In this document: positions 36,801 to 45,430 of the stretch, in pieces
How positions within the stretch are numbered: the stretch's first letter is position 1
Layout of the letters: every line of letters begins with the position of its first letter
NCBI GenBank assembly: GCA_033961575.1
Contig: CM066736.1
Coordinates: 85,915,352 to 85,979,351, forward strand
Direction of reading: 5' to 3'
Length of the DNA: 64,000 bases
DNA from: Aselliscus stoliczkanus
Lineage: Eukaryota; Chordata; Mammalia; Chiroptera; Hipposideridae
The notes under the pieces: generated by a model
Seen by the model: only the letters and a program-made list of their open reading frames with translations
What the model was told of the DNA's origin: nothing
Database searches by the model: none
Made by a program: the position numbers and the translations under genes

Positions 36801-39800
36801 TCCTCATCTGTTAAATAAACTCTGCCCTGGGCCACCAACTGCCAAGCGGACCATAACAAGCTACTCCACAGGGCTGGCTACAAGTCTGCCTGGAGGCGGA
36901 GGAAGTACATACTGATCACTGGCTGACCCTGCCAGCCCCAGGGAAGGCCAGGGACAAGGAAGCTAGGACAAGTGCCAAAGAGAGGCCACATCTTCAAGTC
37001 CAGAGGCAAGCTCTCCCCCAGGCTCCCAGGTGGATGTCAGCAGAAGTCCACACCTACGATGAGAGGGCCAGCCATGGCTCTGGAGGGTCGGGCCCATTAT
37101 TTTAACGTCCGAGTCTAGGGCTGTGCTCCTGGGAGACTGGCACATGAAGCTATCCCCACTTTGCATCTCGCGTGTTCAGCCAGATACTGCTTCCCTCCAG
37201 GAAGTCTCCCCACATTCTTGGCCCTGCCTGCAGTCCCCCAAGCTGGAGTCCTGTCACCTGCAAGTCCAATCTGGCCGGTGATTCAATACCAGACACGCAC
37301 TGAGCGCTGGCCCTTCGGCCACCTCCCTGACCCTTCCAGGCTGACCCTTCCTGGGGGAAGCCCTTCTCCCCCCACCCCACATGCCCCCACTCACCCCTCT
37401 ACTCAGCCTTTCCCATGATGGGAAAGAACGTGCATTTGTTTGCGGGGACCATGCCTAGTTCCTCTGGGTGCCTGTGCCCAGCATGCGTCAGCCACTGAGC
37501 AGGTGCTTGGGCAATATTTGCTGAGTGACTGGATGCTCGAGGGGACTGTGAGATGAACAAACAGGACCTGGACAAGAAAAAATAAGCCCAGTCCACAGCG
37601 GGCTGACCTGGGCCATGACAGAGGGGCAGATGCAGCTTTCTGGGGAATCAGGAGGGAAAGGCCTCCTTTCTCCTGGAGGGTTAAAGGCAGGGGCAACCAT
37701 GGAAGGCTCAAGAGGGAGGGGGACAAGGGCAGAGCCCAAACATTAACAACCATTCAACAAGTGCTTTCTAACTACCCTCTATAAGCCAGGTGCTGCAGCA
37801 GGTGGGAGCTGCCAGACCCTGCCTCTCTGCTTCTAGGCACCGCTGGGGCTGAGCTCTTTCCTGGGGCCCCCTACCCCAGCTCTGACAGCCCCAGGAGACA
37901 GGACTGTGAATAATTAGGCACAGAAAGTAAGTCAGACTCAAGGAATTCAGAGGAGACCCCCACGCCACCCCAGCCTGCACGGTGTTCTCAGGGACGCCCT
38001 CCTTGGGGAAGTAATGGGTCAGATGAGGTGTAAAGGATGAGGGTTTGGCAGGCTCACAGGAGGGAGGTGCAGGGTCAGGACCCCAGATACTGGAGTCCTG
38101 CAAATGGCATCTGCAAAGGCCAGGAAGGGAGCATACATTTGAGGAATGAACCATATGTAGTAACTCAGTCAGGCTGGAGCAGAGAGACTGGGAATGTGAG
38201 TCTAGGTGAGAAAATGGAAAGGGAGCCATGAAAATCGGGAACACCAGGCCAAGGAGTCCTGGGCCCAACCCTGAAGGCCAGGAAGGCTGCTATCCACTTC
38301 TCCCCTTCCCTCCACCAACTGCAGGTGGGGCCTAAGGGCACCGAGGCAGCTAGCCACCCGTTTACCTGGTCTCAACACACGGGTGAGCTCTTTTCTGGAA
38401 AGATTAATAATCCCCACTTTAAGGGTTCTGTTTGTCAATTTAGGGGTCCTTAAAGCAGGGCGAGCTGGGACATCTGGCCCCAGGGGGAAGCCAAGCCCCT
38501 GGGAACCCAAAACACAGCAGTGGCAGGTATGCTGGCTGGAAAGCTCCTGGCTTGGCTCTCAGGACAAGTGGGTTCCCGCTTGTTGGTCTTGGGGCCTCCT
38601 GCATAGGATCCAGGCCTCCTGAGGATCCACAGATATGCTGGGACCCTAGGCCTCCTCCAACCTTCTCCAGGTCTCAGTCCTCCCCACTGGCACTAAATTA
38701 GGGGTTTGGGATAGATCAACCGAAATCTGAGGTGCTGATAACCTGGGCCTCTGTGCTCTGCTAGAATCCACCACTGATTTTGTATCCACAAAGATTTCCC
38801 CTAAAGAGACTACAAGCCCCTCCTTGGGCTACTCCAGGGACCTGGATTTTCAAGTATTTGGTTGTCATGAAGTAGGGAGAGCCTTGGAAGGTGAGGCCAG
38901 GCAGTGCGGCTCTTAGACACTGGAACTGCAACCCGGCCTGTGAAGGTGACTGCTGAGGACCCCAGGGGCCTGCTTTCCCCACCTCCACTTTCTGCCACAT
39001 TAAAAAAAAAATGGCTACTGAAGTGGGAGGGGTTGCTATGGCAACACCACCAGCTTGTGGGTATGTCACCAAGAAGTCCTCAAAATAGGCCCCTATCACA
39101 ACACATGAGCAAGCGTGGGGAGCTAGGTTCTTCTGTGGCACTTACCTGGGCCCCAAGCGGAATCTGAGCCCATTTTCACGAGGACGACAACGTGAGCACA
39201 AGAATAAGGAGGAGGTTGACCCCCAGGACTTCCCCACCCCAGCAGTCAGGGGCTGGATTTGAATCCCATTTCTGCAGCAGAGCTTAAATAAACCCAAAGG
39301 GGCCATCTCATCCAACCCTCCTCACTGTACAGAGGAGGTTGAGGTTCCAAAAGGGCAGGGTCTTATTCAAGGTCACACAGGAAGCAGATGTAGAGTGAGG
39401 CTCTGCTCAGGGCTGATAAATTTGCTCTAATAATGAAAGACATTCACGTTTCCTGCTTCTGTTGATTTGCCCAAAGGGATTGTGGGTTCAGCTTCCTGGG
39501 ATCTGCAGCATAACCTAGGCAGATGACTCTTATGATGTATTTGCCCATTTTATAGATGAGGAGATTGAGTCAGGAAGGGGTCGTGGCTTGACCCCAGGCC
39601 TGACTCCTCACCCCAGGCCCTCAAATCTGCCAGCAGCTGCTCCATACCAGGAGCCCCCAGAAGTGGTGGAAGCCAAGACACTGGGTGCACCAGGCTCCTT
39701 TACCAGGAGCTCTCAAATCTGCCCCCCTAAGATGGGCATAGGTGAGTTCCAGGCCTGGATGCAACAGCCTTTGTCTCTCGTAGCAGGATCTCAGCCCAGT

Positions 39801-42764
39801 TTGTTGACTTGGAGACACTGCCCCTCCCACCCAAATCTCAAGCCACTGTTTATGCTGTTCCCTGTACCTGAATGCTCTTGCCTGCCTTGCTAATGCCTAT
39901 TCATCTTTCAGTATTGAGACTGAATGTCACCTCTTCCAGGAAGCCTTTCCTGACCCCAGGATGATTTAGCTGCCCACCCTCACCTCCAGCCCTCCAGTTC
40001 CCCTCTTCTTTCCCTGTTACTGCATGGCTCCCTGTGCAGTCATCTTGTGTATATGCACTTTCCTCCACTTCTCCCCACCCCACCACTCACCCCCGTTTCA
40101 CTTCCTCCAAGGCAGGGACCATGGCGAACCCATTGTATGTGGTACAGAATCTAACACACAGTAGGCGCTCCATCAGTAAGCCAAAGGGTCCTCACTGTGG
40201 TGAAGCTTCCTGGATGCCCCAAAGCAGAGCCTGCCATTCTCCATTGCACTGCGGGGCCTGTTGCATGTGTCGCAAAGGCTGAACGACAAGGACGAACCCG
40301 AGCATCACAAGTTGGTTTACAAAGCACTTTCCACAACTGGAAAATCAAACCTTCACATCCTTGAGAGTTTGAGATTTCTGATCCCATTTTCCATACAGGA
40401 GGAGTGACATCCCCAGACAAGAAGTAGGCCACCAGCCATGTCCCAGAGGGAAGCCGGGGATGGAATTCTGGCTCTCTGTTTTCTAAGCACTGGAAGCAAC
40501 GAGGGGACCATGGTGAGCCCAGCTCCACCCACTTGGCACTCAGCCCTGGGGCCAGCTAGCTCCTCATAAGTCTGTGGGTGTCTCCAGGGCATGGAACAGC
40601 TGCAGCCCCACCACCCAGCAGAGGCAGGCACAGAGGAGGCCTGAGGAAGGATTGAGGAATCACACTGAGGCTAAAAGCAGGGCTTCCTGCCATGAAGAAC
40701 AGGGCAGCTCTCAGGAGGGCTGAGGGCCCATTAATGATTCATTCATTCAACAAGATATTTACTGAGCACTTACTACCTGCCAGGCACTGTGCTAGATGCC
40801 AGGGACAAAACCCTGAGAAAAACAGAGACGGTCCTTGTTCCCAAGCGGCTGATAGTCTTATCCAGGAGACAATTACCCCAAACTGAGAAGTACACATATG
40901 TTAGGTAATGATAGGGCTATAAAAATATTAAACAAGATGTGGCGACGAGGGGGCAGATCTCCAGGTGGTGTGGTCAGAAAGGGCCTATGGGAGGAGATTG
41001 AATGCTTAGAAGCCAGTCCTGCGAAGATCTAGGCAGAAGAAGGGCAGCACATGCAAAGGCCCTGAGACAGGACTGCATTGGTGGGAATGGTGCAGGAAGA
41101 GGAAAACCACTGGCAGTTCTGGGTAGGAGATGAGGTCAGGGGGTGCTGGGAGCTGCTCATGTGGAGCTTCATGGCCACAAGGAGGAGTGTGGGAGGTTTG
41201 AAGCATGATGAGGGGCAACTGGCATTACACCTGGCAACAAAGCTCTGGGGATTTTATGGCATCTCCATCCACCAGGGCAAGCTGGCGGGGGAGGGGCTCC
41301 CTCCAAAAGCTTGGGAGGGGTGATCTGCCACCCCCATCAGGGAGACCAGAAGCAGCTGAGCACCTGCAACGGCCAGGGTCCTGCGTCCAGACCTTCGCCA
41401 CCTCACCACACTTCTCTCCTGGTTTAAGGAAGCAAGCTGCAGACTGGTAGATGGATTCTAACCCTGGCTTTGGTAAGCCTGGACCAGTGCCTTCTCTCGG
41501 GGGCCCTCGGTGTCCCCGATATAACATGAGGGCTGGGCCAGATCCAGCATTTAACAGACAGCTTTGATTTTATGACTCAAATATTTCTGCCGAATTTGGG
41601 GGTGGGAGGATGGGGGTGGGGCAGGGTTTCCACACTAGCCAGTGACTCACCCAATCTGCTAATAAAACCCTACTCTTGGCCCTCCTTTCCCAGCCTACAA
41701 GGGGTAGCACGGGTAACCCCAAAGTGGCCTCTGTGCACCTAGGGAAGTGGTATAGTGCAGAGCGAATGCTACAAAGAACTGGGGAAGGAGGGAACATGAG
41801 AGTGATGTTCTCATCCTATAATTTGGGACTGGGTTAGGTAACTGTCAACCCTCAGTTCCAGAGTTATCCCCCAACAACCTAGCCTCTTAGTTTCACCCCC
41901 TACCAACGACCTGTTTGCATATCCCCAGTGATGGGGAGCTCCACCCCCACCCACACGGGCCTGTTGCAGTCCTCAAGGGCTGTTAGAATTCTTCCATTAC
42001 ATCAAAACCTGCCACTCAGCCATAATCCCACCCCTGTTCCTGGCCTTGTTCTTTGGAGCTACAGAACATAAATCAGCTCAGAATCTTACTGGGGCTGCCA
42101 CCAGCTCGCGCTGACTTATATGTTGAACCCTAGGGATGCAAGCAGGCGGCAGAGGACTCTGACCTGGAGAGCCTCCCATCCAGGGGCAAAGGCAGGGATG
42201 CAAATGTGATGAAGCCTGCAGCCTCCACCCTGGCACAGGCTAGTCCTTCAGAGGTTAGAAAATACCAGCAGGGACTTCCGCCTCCTTCTGACAGACACCC
42301 ACCCACCTACCCATGCTTCCACAGCTGGTCTTTTCTTTTGGTCAAGAAACCAGGCACCGAGGTATCTGTCACAATCTCTCTCTCACCCATCACAGGGCTT
42401 CCTTTCACAGAATCCATGGTCTCTCCTTGAATATCACCACTAACAGGGTGTATGCCACCTCGCAACAGTGGAACCTTATCTGCAGAGGCGAACCAGGCCA
42501 CTAGGGAGTGTCCTTAAAGACCAAAGATGCAGAAAGCAGGTCTAATGAAGATGTCTAGATAACACAAAATTTGCTTTGGCACCCTCCCCTACCCCACCCA
42601 GTCATTCACCAAAGTAGATCCCAGGGACTAAAGTGATTGGTTTGCATTTCATAACAGCCCTTGCTACATGCCATGATGGAATTTCTCGCAGCCAATTAAA
42701 TAAATAAATAAATAAATAAATATGTTCCCCCTGAAACTAATATAATATCGTATGTTAGATATAT

Positions 42765-42813
<49 letters not shown>

Positions 42814-44838
42814 GAGGGCAGTGTTACTGGCCCTCACACGTGGGATCCGAACCGGGACCGCCAGCCTCCCAAGCCAGCGCCCAATCACCGCGCCACTCGG
42901 CTGACCCATAATAAAAATATTTTTAAAACAGGTTTTCCAGGTCTTATACCAACATGGGGACATGCTCCTAATGATATGAAGTGACTTGTTCAAAATCATT
43001 CACTAGAAGTCCTCCTGAATAACAAACTCGAGGTCAAAAACATGAACGGCAGGGCCACTGGTTCCTGGAAGATACAGCTCCCAGCTGTGGACAGCAGAGG
43101 CAACGCAAAGGCATCTCTCTCTAGGAAGGACTAGCTCAGAGAGCGTCCCTGGCCTATTCCCTGGAGACAAAAGCATTTTTAAAGGCACGAACATGGGTAA
43201 GTCCCTTCCTTCCCGTTTTGGGCATCAAGGGCACAGTGAATGGACCAGCACTCTTAAGTAAGAGAAAGGGTTGTCAGAGAGTATTGGGGGGGGCGGTGTT
43301 CATGGGGCAGCTTAGGCTGCTTGTCCCCCAAGATGGCGACGGCAGTTCAGTACCTCTTCAAGGACAACAAGCAGCACCCGGACCAAAAGAGACAGACAAT
43401 CACAGTGACAGTCACACCGGGAAAAACGCCAATACCCAGGACATGGTTACTGTGACACAGCTCCAGGGTGGCTTACCTTATAGCCACTAGAATATTATAA
43501 GGGATTTTGAGTAACAGAAGGAAATATTCATGATGTAACATCAAGAGGGAGAAAACAGGATTCAGAACTATATCTACAGCATGTCCTCAACTTTATCTAT
43601 ATAATGTGTATAAATTATAAAGAATATACTAAAATGGCAATAGGAAGCTATCTTTGGATAGTCTATACCAGCACTTTTTATTTTCATCCTGTTTCTATAT
43701 TTTTCACAATTCCAATAATTAGTATGTTTTAGTTTTACAATGAAGGTGGGTAAAGTAGGCAATTGTTAATTACTAAATAAAAACCCTAAGAAGGACAGGT
43801 TCAGTAAGCAGAATTAACACTTAGCAGGAGGGAGGATTCAAGCAAGACACATTCAGACCAGGACAGCTGTCATAACTTCCCGGGGTCTCCCAGGTTTGTA
43901 TTTAATCCCATGACCAAGGCATCTGTTGAAGCAAACCTTGGGCAGGTCCTGGATGCCTTCTACAGCCTCAGTTTCTTCAGCCATAGGTGGGAGGGATGCT
44001 CTTCCTCACATGGGAAAAGCTCCCAGTGAGTTACTAAAGGGCTCGGTTCCACACTGGTGAACCAGGGCATGGGTCACACTGGAGGGCACCCAGGGTCCTC
44101 TGCCCACCTTCTAAGTGTGCCAGGCTCACAGTGGCTGCTGAGTGGGCCCCAGTGCCTGGACTGGGGAATGGGCGTCAGGTAGAGGGCAATGTGGGCACAC
44201 CTGTCCCAGCCAGATATGCTCTCCGACGGTTGGCTGTTTCAGGGGATTGCAAAACCCTTGTCACTCTGCCCCATCCAGTCTCTCCTGCCTTACTCTGCCT
44301 GGTGAGAAGCGAGGGGAGGGAGCTGTCAGGTGCCACCAACCATGCTGGGGGCTGTAGAGGAGCTGTCAAATATCACCCCTACCTCACAGGTGATTAAAAC
44401 AAGCTGGGGGCAGGGAAGTGATGTAACAGAGGTTGCAAATGCTGATGAGCGCCAGACTTGACTACCATGCCAGGCTGCCTGGATCAGACGAGGGAACCAT
44501 TATTCTTCCCTTATCCCAGACCCAAATGATCTAAGGGGAACGGGGGTGGCAAGCTTTCATAAAAGGAAAGGGGTTGGGACCTCAATCCTCCAGCAATGTA
44601 CCCTCATTATAAGAACACGCTCCGGCTTGCCTTAGTCCTTCATCACAGCCTTTGCTGAAAACCTTGCCGCATTATAACCCCAGGAAGCAAGTGCGGAAGG
44701 CCCTGCAGACCCCTCAGCCCATCGCCCAGACCCCTCAGGTGACGGCACAGATCCCCCATTAAAGCTCTGACTCTGGGCAGCCAGTGCTCGATGCTCACCT
44801 CGCAGGACCCCAGAGTAAGCCGCTATGAGGGTCTTCAT
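13598..44838 (-). CDS. DGAT2: DGAT2, diacylglycerol O-acyltransferase 2 (8 exons)
   Basis: DGAT2 joins acyl-CoA to diacylglycerol, the last step of triacylglycerol synthesis, in the ER membrane and at lipid droplets. Coding exons are 44838-44799 (or to 44718), 29807-29679, 24322-24215, 23861-23791, 17808-17604, 16981-16807, 15536-15334 and 13752-13598. With the ancestral exon 1 length they total 1167 nt, 388 residues, the length I recall for human DGAT2. With the donor that is actually GT they total 1086 nt, 361 residues. In 388 numbering a hydrophobic hairpin spans about 70-115 and the catalytic HPHG motif is 161-164. The C-terminus ends LEVN. No frameshift or stop was found. Identification rests on near-identity to the remembered mammalian protein along the whole length. 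It belongs to the MOGAT/DGAT2 family; MOGAT2 is ruled out by the N-terminus and C-terminus. Confidence 0.97.
13753..15333 (-). other. DGAT2: DGAT2 intron 7
   Basis: A GT-AG intron of 1581 nt. It contains a MIR-like stretch (about 13830-13985) and a compound microsatellite at 14663-14740. The open frames here, including one encoding a Val-Cys run across the CA repeat, are artefacts of simple sequence. Confidence 0.85.
14663..14740 (+). repeat. Compound microsatellite (CA)n-(CACAC)n
   Basis: About 19 CA dinucleotides are followed immediately by about eight copies of a CACAC pentamer. It lies in DGAT2 intron 7, about 590 bases downstream of exon 7. The pentamer looks like a derivative of the CA run that gained and propagated a one-base shift. 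Confidence 0.95.
15334..15536 (-). CDS. DGAT2: DGAT2 exon 7
   Basis: 203 nt with acceptor CTTCCAG before 15536 and donor G|GTGAGT after 15334. It encodes (G)ADLVPTYSFGENEVYKQ... through KPITTV and includes the FHGRGLFSS segment conserved in DGAT2/MOGAT enzymes. It enters in phase 2 and leaves in phase 1, matching both neighbours. Confidence 0.97.
15537..16806 (-). other. DGAT2: DGAT2 intron 6
   Basis: A 1270-nt GT-AG intron, GC-rich and mostly unique sequence. Around 15640-15680 there is a possible short hAT/MER5-like fragment. No other feature is supported. Confidence 0.85.
16807..16981 (-). CDS. DGAT2: DGAT2 exon 6
   Basis: 175 nt with acceptor CTCCCCCAG and donor GG|GTAAGC. It encodes (G)ICPVNRDTIDYLLSKNG... 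GNAIIIVVGGAAESLSS... through FVKLALRHG, part of the acyltransferase fold after the HPHG exon. At the fifth residue after AAESL the codon is AGG (Arg), where I recall Met (ATG) in human and mouse. Phase 1 in, phase 2 out. Confidence 0.97.
16982..17603 (-). other. DGAT2: DGAT2 intron 5
   Basis: A 622-nt GT-AG intron. Antisense MIR-like text ('gagccttggcttacttatctgtaaaatgggg') covers about 17120-17240. No gene or RNA is seen inside it. Confidence 0.85.
17604..17808 (-). CDS. DGAT2: DGAT2 exon 5 (catalytic HPHG)
   Basis: 205 nt, acceptor CCCTGCAG, donor GGAG|GTGAGA. It encodes LVKTHNLLTTRNYIFG, then the YHPHG active-site motif (His161 and His163 in 388 numbering), GLGAFCNFSTEAT... and ends REYLMSGG. 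It starts in phase 0. The HPHG motif is intact, so the product should be catalytically competent. Confidence 0.98.
18590..19110 (+). repeat. L1-like interspersed remnant interrupted by CA repeat
   Basis: Phrases such as 'ctgattacaaaaataacca', 'cagctaaacctgctctgac', 'atggctgtatcattctat', 'gagacaaacttctgg' and 'cctgggtcaaaggatatgaac' recall a common old LINE 3' region. It is too diverged to name the subfamily, and the boundaries are approximate. Confidence 0.4.
18751..18803 (+). repeat. (CA)n microsatellite
   Basis: An uninterrupted run of about 26 CA units in DGAT2 intron 4. It is long and pure enough to be polymorphic. Confidence 0.95.
23791..23861 (-). CDS. DGAT2: DGAT2 exon 4
   Basis: 71 nt, acceptor TCGGGAAG, donor CAG|GTAAAG. 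It encodes (G)GRRSEWVRNWAVWRYFRDYF followed by PIQ, the stretch just after the membrane hairpin. The residue after GGRRS is Glu, where I recall Gln in human and mouse. Ends in phase 0. Confidence 0.96.
23862..24214 (-). other. DGAT2: DGAT2 intron 3
   Basis: A short 353-nt GT-AG intron. The part next to exon 3 (24172-24205) has several G-runs on the plus strand, i.e. C-runs in the transcript. Nothing else is seen. Confidence 0.85.
24215..24322 (-). CDS. DGAT2: DGAT2 exon 3
   Basis: 108 nt, acceptor TCCCCCAG, donor AAAG|GTAAGG. It encodes GVACSVILMYIFCTDCWLIA followed by VLYFTWLVFDWNTPKK, which is most of the hydrophobic hairpin that anchors DGAT2 in the ER membrane. Phase 1 in and phase 1 out. 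Confidence 0.97.
24700..24812 (+). repeat. MIR SINE core
   Basis: Contains 'tcagagatgagaacactgaggct', 'tttgcccaaagtcacccagcaggacagtggcagagccagaattcaaacc', strongly MIR-like in sense orientation. Confidence 0.75.
27022..27109 (+). mobile_element. Short tRNA-derived SINE in DGAT2 intron 2
   Basis: Starts GGCCGGCCGAGTGGCGCGATGG and continues through a shortened B-box region (GTTCGGTCCC) to 'gacactgccctc' and an A-rich tail. An 11-base perfect target-site duplication AAGAATTACAG lies at 27011-27021 and 27110-27120. It is antisense to DGAT2. Confidence 0.88.
27969..28126 (+). repeat. hAT-type nonautonomous DNA transposon fragment (probable)
   Basis: 'ccagtgtttctttatctttttgaggtcatg', 'agaatctgatgacagc', 'aaaattttgcactggactttaggggtttatggaccccc' match the remembered layout of a MER-class hAT element. 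The exact family is not assigned. Confidence 0.5.
28180..28521 (+). repeat. Two-unit minisatellite, 18 units
   Basis: The array consists of nine copies of a 17-bp unit (GTAAGGTGGGCTCCCGG) and nine of a 21-bp unit (starting GTGAGTGCTCTGGG or GTAAGTGCTCTGGG and ending CTCCCRG). Calling them A and B, the order is ABBABBABAABAABBAAB, 342 bp in all. Units share the GGGCTCCCRG end and a GTRAG start and differ by a 4-bp indel-like block. It lies in DGAT2 intron 2. The continuous minus-strand open frame across it is a by-product of the absence of stop triplets in the units. Confidence 0.95.
29679..29807 (-). CDS. DGAT2: DGAT2 exon 2
   Basis: 129 nt, acceptor CTGTTGCAG, donor TGG|GTAAGC. It encodes (G)TGSSILSALQDLFSITWLNR, SKVEKQLQVISVLQWVLSFL and VLG, covering the approach to and start of the membrane hairpin. 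It begins with two bases completing a Gly codon, which determines which exon 1 donors keep the frame. Confidence 0.97.
31868..31975 (+). repeat. MER5-like hAT-Charlie fragment
   Basis: 'caaagggtggtctgggaactgtttagaaatgtagcatatgaggcccagactggatctactgaacg' followed by 'cattttaacaagaccctc' matches the remembered MER5 order in sense orientation. Confidence 0.65.
39840..40160 (-). repeat. Old interspersed repeat, L2-like (antisense)
   Basis: 'tcacctcttccaggaagcctttcctgacccc' and 'cacagtaggcgctccatcag' are phrases common to widely dispersed old repeats that I associate with L2. A similar stretch lies at 52930-53250. The family assignment is tentative. Confidence 0.4.
40740..41160 (+). repeat. L2 LINE 3' remnant
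   Basis: Begins 'attcattcaacaagatatttactgagcacttactacctgccaggcactgtgctagatgccagggac' and continues through 'ggtcagaaagggcctatgggagg' and 'gcaaaggccctgagacagg', the classical L2 sense order. Confidence 0.7.
42696..42798 (+). repeat. (AAAT)n and (AT)n microsatellites
   Basis: About six AAAT units at 42696-42721 and a long AT run at 42757-42798, the latter directly abutting the T-tail of an antisense SINE. The AT run probably arose from that tail. Confidence 0.9.
42799..42907 (-). mobile_element. Short tRNA-derived SINE, antisense (intron 1)
   Basis: T-run, then 'gagggcagtgttactggccctcacacgtgggatccgaaccggg' and a head ending 'gccactcggctgaccc' when read on the plus strand. It lies in the same orientation as DGAT2 transcription. 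I could not define a clean duplication because of the AT repeat on one side. Confidence 0.85.
44718..44798 (-). other. DGAT2: Ancestral 3' part of DGAT2 exon 1, donor altered
   Basis: These 81 bases continue the reading frame as EHRALAAQSQSFNGGS... ending EGSGRW, aligning without gaps to residues 15-40 of mammalian DGAT2, with residue 14 Gly shared. In that alignment the donor should begin at 44717, but the sequence reads TGGG|CTGAGG. With +1 as C it is not a functional U2 donor. Either the exon now ends at 44799, or there is a base error or polymorphism at 44717. Confidence 0.7.
44799..44838 (-). CDS. DGAT2: DGAT2 exon 1, coding part (GT-donor form)
   Basis: ATG at 44838-44836 is in an acceptable context (AGCATGA, A at -3). 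It encodes MKTLIAAYSGVLR plus the first base of Gly, followed by the donor CGAG|GTGAGC at 44798-44793. Joining to exon 2 restores GGC and stays in frame, giving ...VLRGTGSSIL. This is the only consensus GT donor I see in exon 1 with the right phase. The N-terminal sequence identifies the true DGAT2 start. Confidence 0.8.
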
Positions 44839-45055
44839 GCTGAAGCCGGTGCAGGTCACGGCACTGCGGGAAACCGCCTTAACCCACGCCCCTGGCCCAT
44901 GCCCCGGCCGCCGGGGCCAGGGCTTCGCGCCGAGCACGGGAACCGGGGGGCGGCGAGGACGCCGGCGGGGCTACAGCACCGGGAGCCGAGGGCGGGCGGG
45001 CGGGCGGCCCGTCGCAGCCGCAGGAGCAGCAGAACGGGGCGCTCTGATGGCAGCC
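44839..45055 (-). other. DGAT2: DGAT2 5' UTR
   Basis: About 215 bases lie between the expected start site, roughly 30 bases below the TATA-like box, and the ATG. This is close to the length I remember for mammalian DGAT2 mRNAs. It is GC-rich and contains one upstream ATG. The transcription start is inferred, not observed. Confidence 0.6.
44856..44900 (-). CDS. Upstream ORF in DGAT2 5' UTR (14 codons)
   Basis: ATG at 44900-44898 in strong context (GGCATGG, G at -3 and +4) opens a 14-codon frame (MGQGRGLRRFPAVP) ending in TGA at 44858-44856. It stops 17 bases before the DGAT2 start and is out of frame with it. It is the only upstream ATG between the inferred start site and the main ATG. The likely role is to lower or modulate DGAT2 translation. 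That the peptide itself matters is not implied. Confidence 0.5.
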   Translation of the reverse strand: MGQGRGLRRFPAVP

Positions 45056-45058
45056 AAT
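45054..45058 (+). promoter_or_regulatory. CCAAT motif
   Basis: CCAAT on the plus strand, i.e. ATTGG relative to DGAT2, lying at about the predicted start site. It is a possible NF-Y site, but its position downstream of the TATA-like box makes the role uncertain. Confidence 0.35.
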
Positions 45059-45082
45059 GCGCTCGCCGTTTGCAGCGCGGCG

Positions 45083-45107
45083 CTTTATAACCTCATAACG
45101 GGGCGGG
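45083..45107 (-). promoter_or_regulatory. DGAT2: DGAT2 core promoter: TATA-like box plus GC box
   Basis: On the minus strand TTATAAAG (45090-45083) follows a CCCGCCCC GC box (45107-45100) by about nine bases. A TATA element here predicts initiation near 45055. It is the only TATA-like sequence in the CpG island with this arrangement. Confidence 0.65.
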
Positions 45108-45430
45108 TCCCGACGCGGGCGGAGGCGGGACCGGCGTTCCAACCCCGCGGTTCTCCCGGCTTCCACCAGGGGAGGGCGCTGGGGCTCGGCTCCCCCGCGG
45201 GCGGGAGGGGCGCTCCTTCGGGGCGGAGGGGGTGCCAGGCGCGAGAGGCGGGGCGGTCGGGTCCCCGTTGCAAGAGGCGCGCTAGGTGATTCCTGCAGCC
45301 CTCTGCCTGCGCCTCTGCCGCTCCCCTGCGGAGATTGGTACAGGCCTCCCCCCTGCTAACCGTGAGCCGGGAGGCCGAGCGCGTGCGGGCGAGAGGGGGC
45401 GGGGAGTGTTGTGCGCTGTTTCGTTTGGCA

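Larger units (their letters stand above)
29808..44798 (-). other. DGAT2: DGAT2 intron 1
   Basis: The largest intron, about 15 kb, GC-rich and with many short MIR/L2 scraps. Identifiable items are a MER5-like fragment (31868-31975), an L2 stretch (40740-41160), AAAT and AT repeats with an antisense SINE (42696-42907), and L2-like antisense text near 39840-40160. The numerous 60-180 codon open frames here are ordinary for GC-rich intron DNA. No antisense exon is supported. If the ancestral exon 1 end is used the intron starts at 44717. Confidence 0.75.
44840..45430. promoter_or_regulatory. DGAT2: CpG island over the DGAT2 promoter
   Basis: Very CpG-dense and GC-rich compared with the flanks, with several Sp1-type boxes: GGGGCGGG at 45100-45107, GGGGCGG at 45249-45255 and GGGGGCGGGG at 45395-45404. 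It covers the 5' UTR, the core promoter and about 350 bases upstream. A CpG-island promoter with an internal TATA suits a broadly expressed, nutritionally induced lipid gene. Confidence 0.85.

Noticed and set aside
44715..44723. GC-AG donor at 44719 (CGATGG|GCTGAG)
   Set aside because: It would remove one base from the Gly codon and shift the frame into exon 2, so it cannot rescue the ancestral exon end.
44632..44937. DGAT2 start placed upstream at 44937
   Set aside because: The triplet there is GTG, not ATG. The frame is merely open upstream, and the MKTLIAAYSG start at 44838 matches the family.
44940..45430. Divergent protein-coding gene sharing the CpG island
   Set aside because: GC-rich frames on the plus strand have no domain and no plausible donor-bounded exon that I recognise. 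The island is explained by DGAT2.
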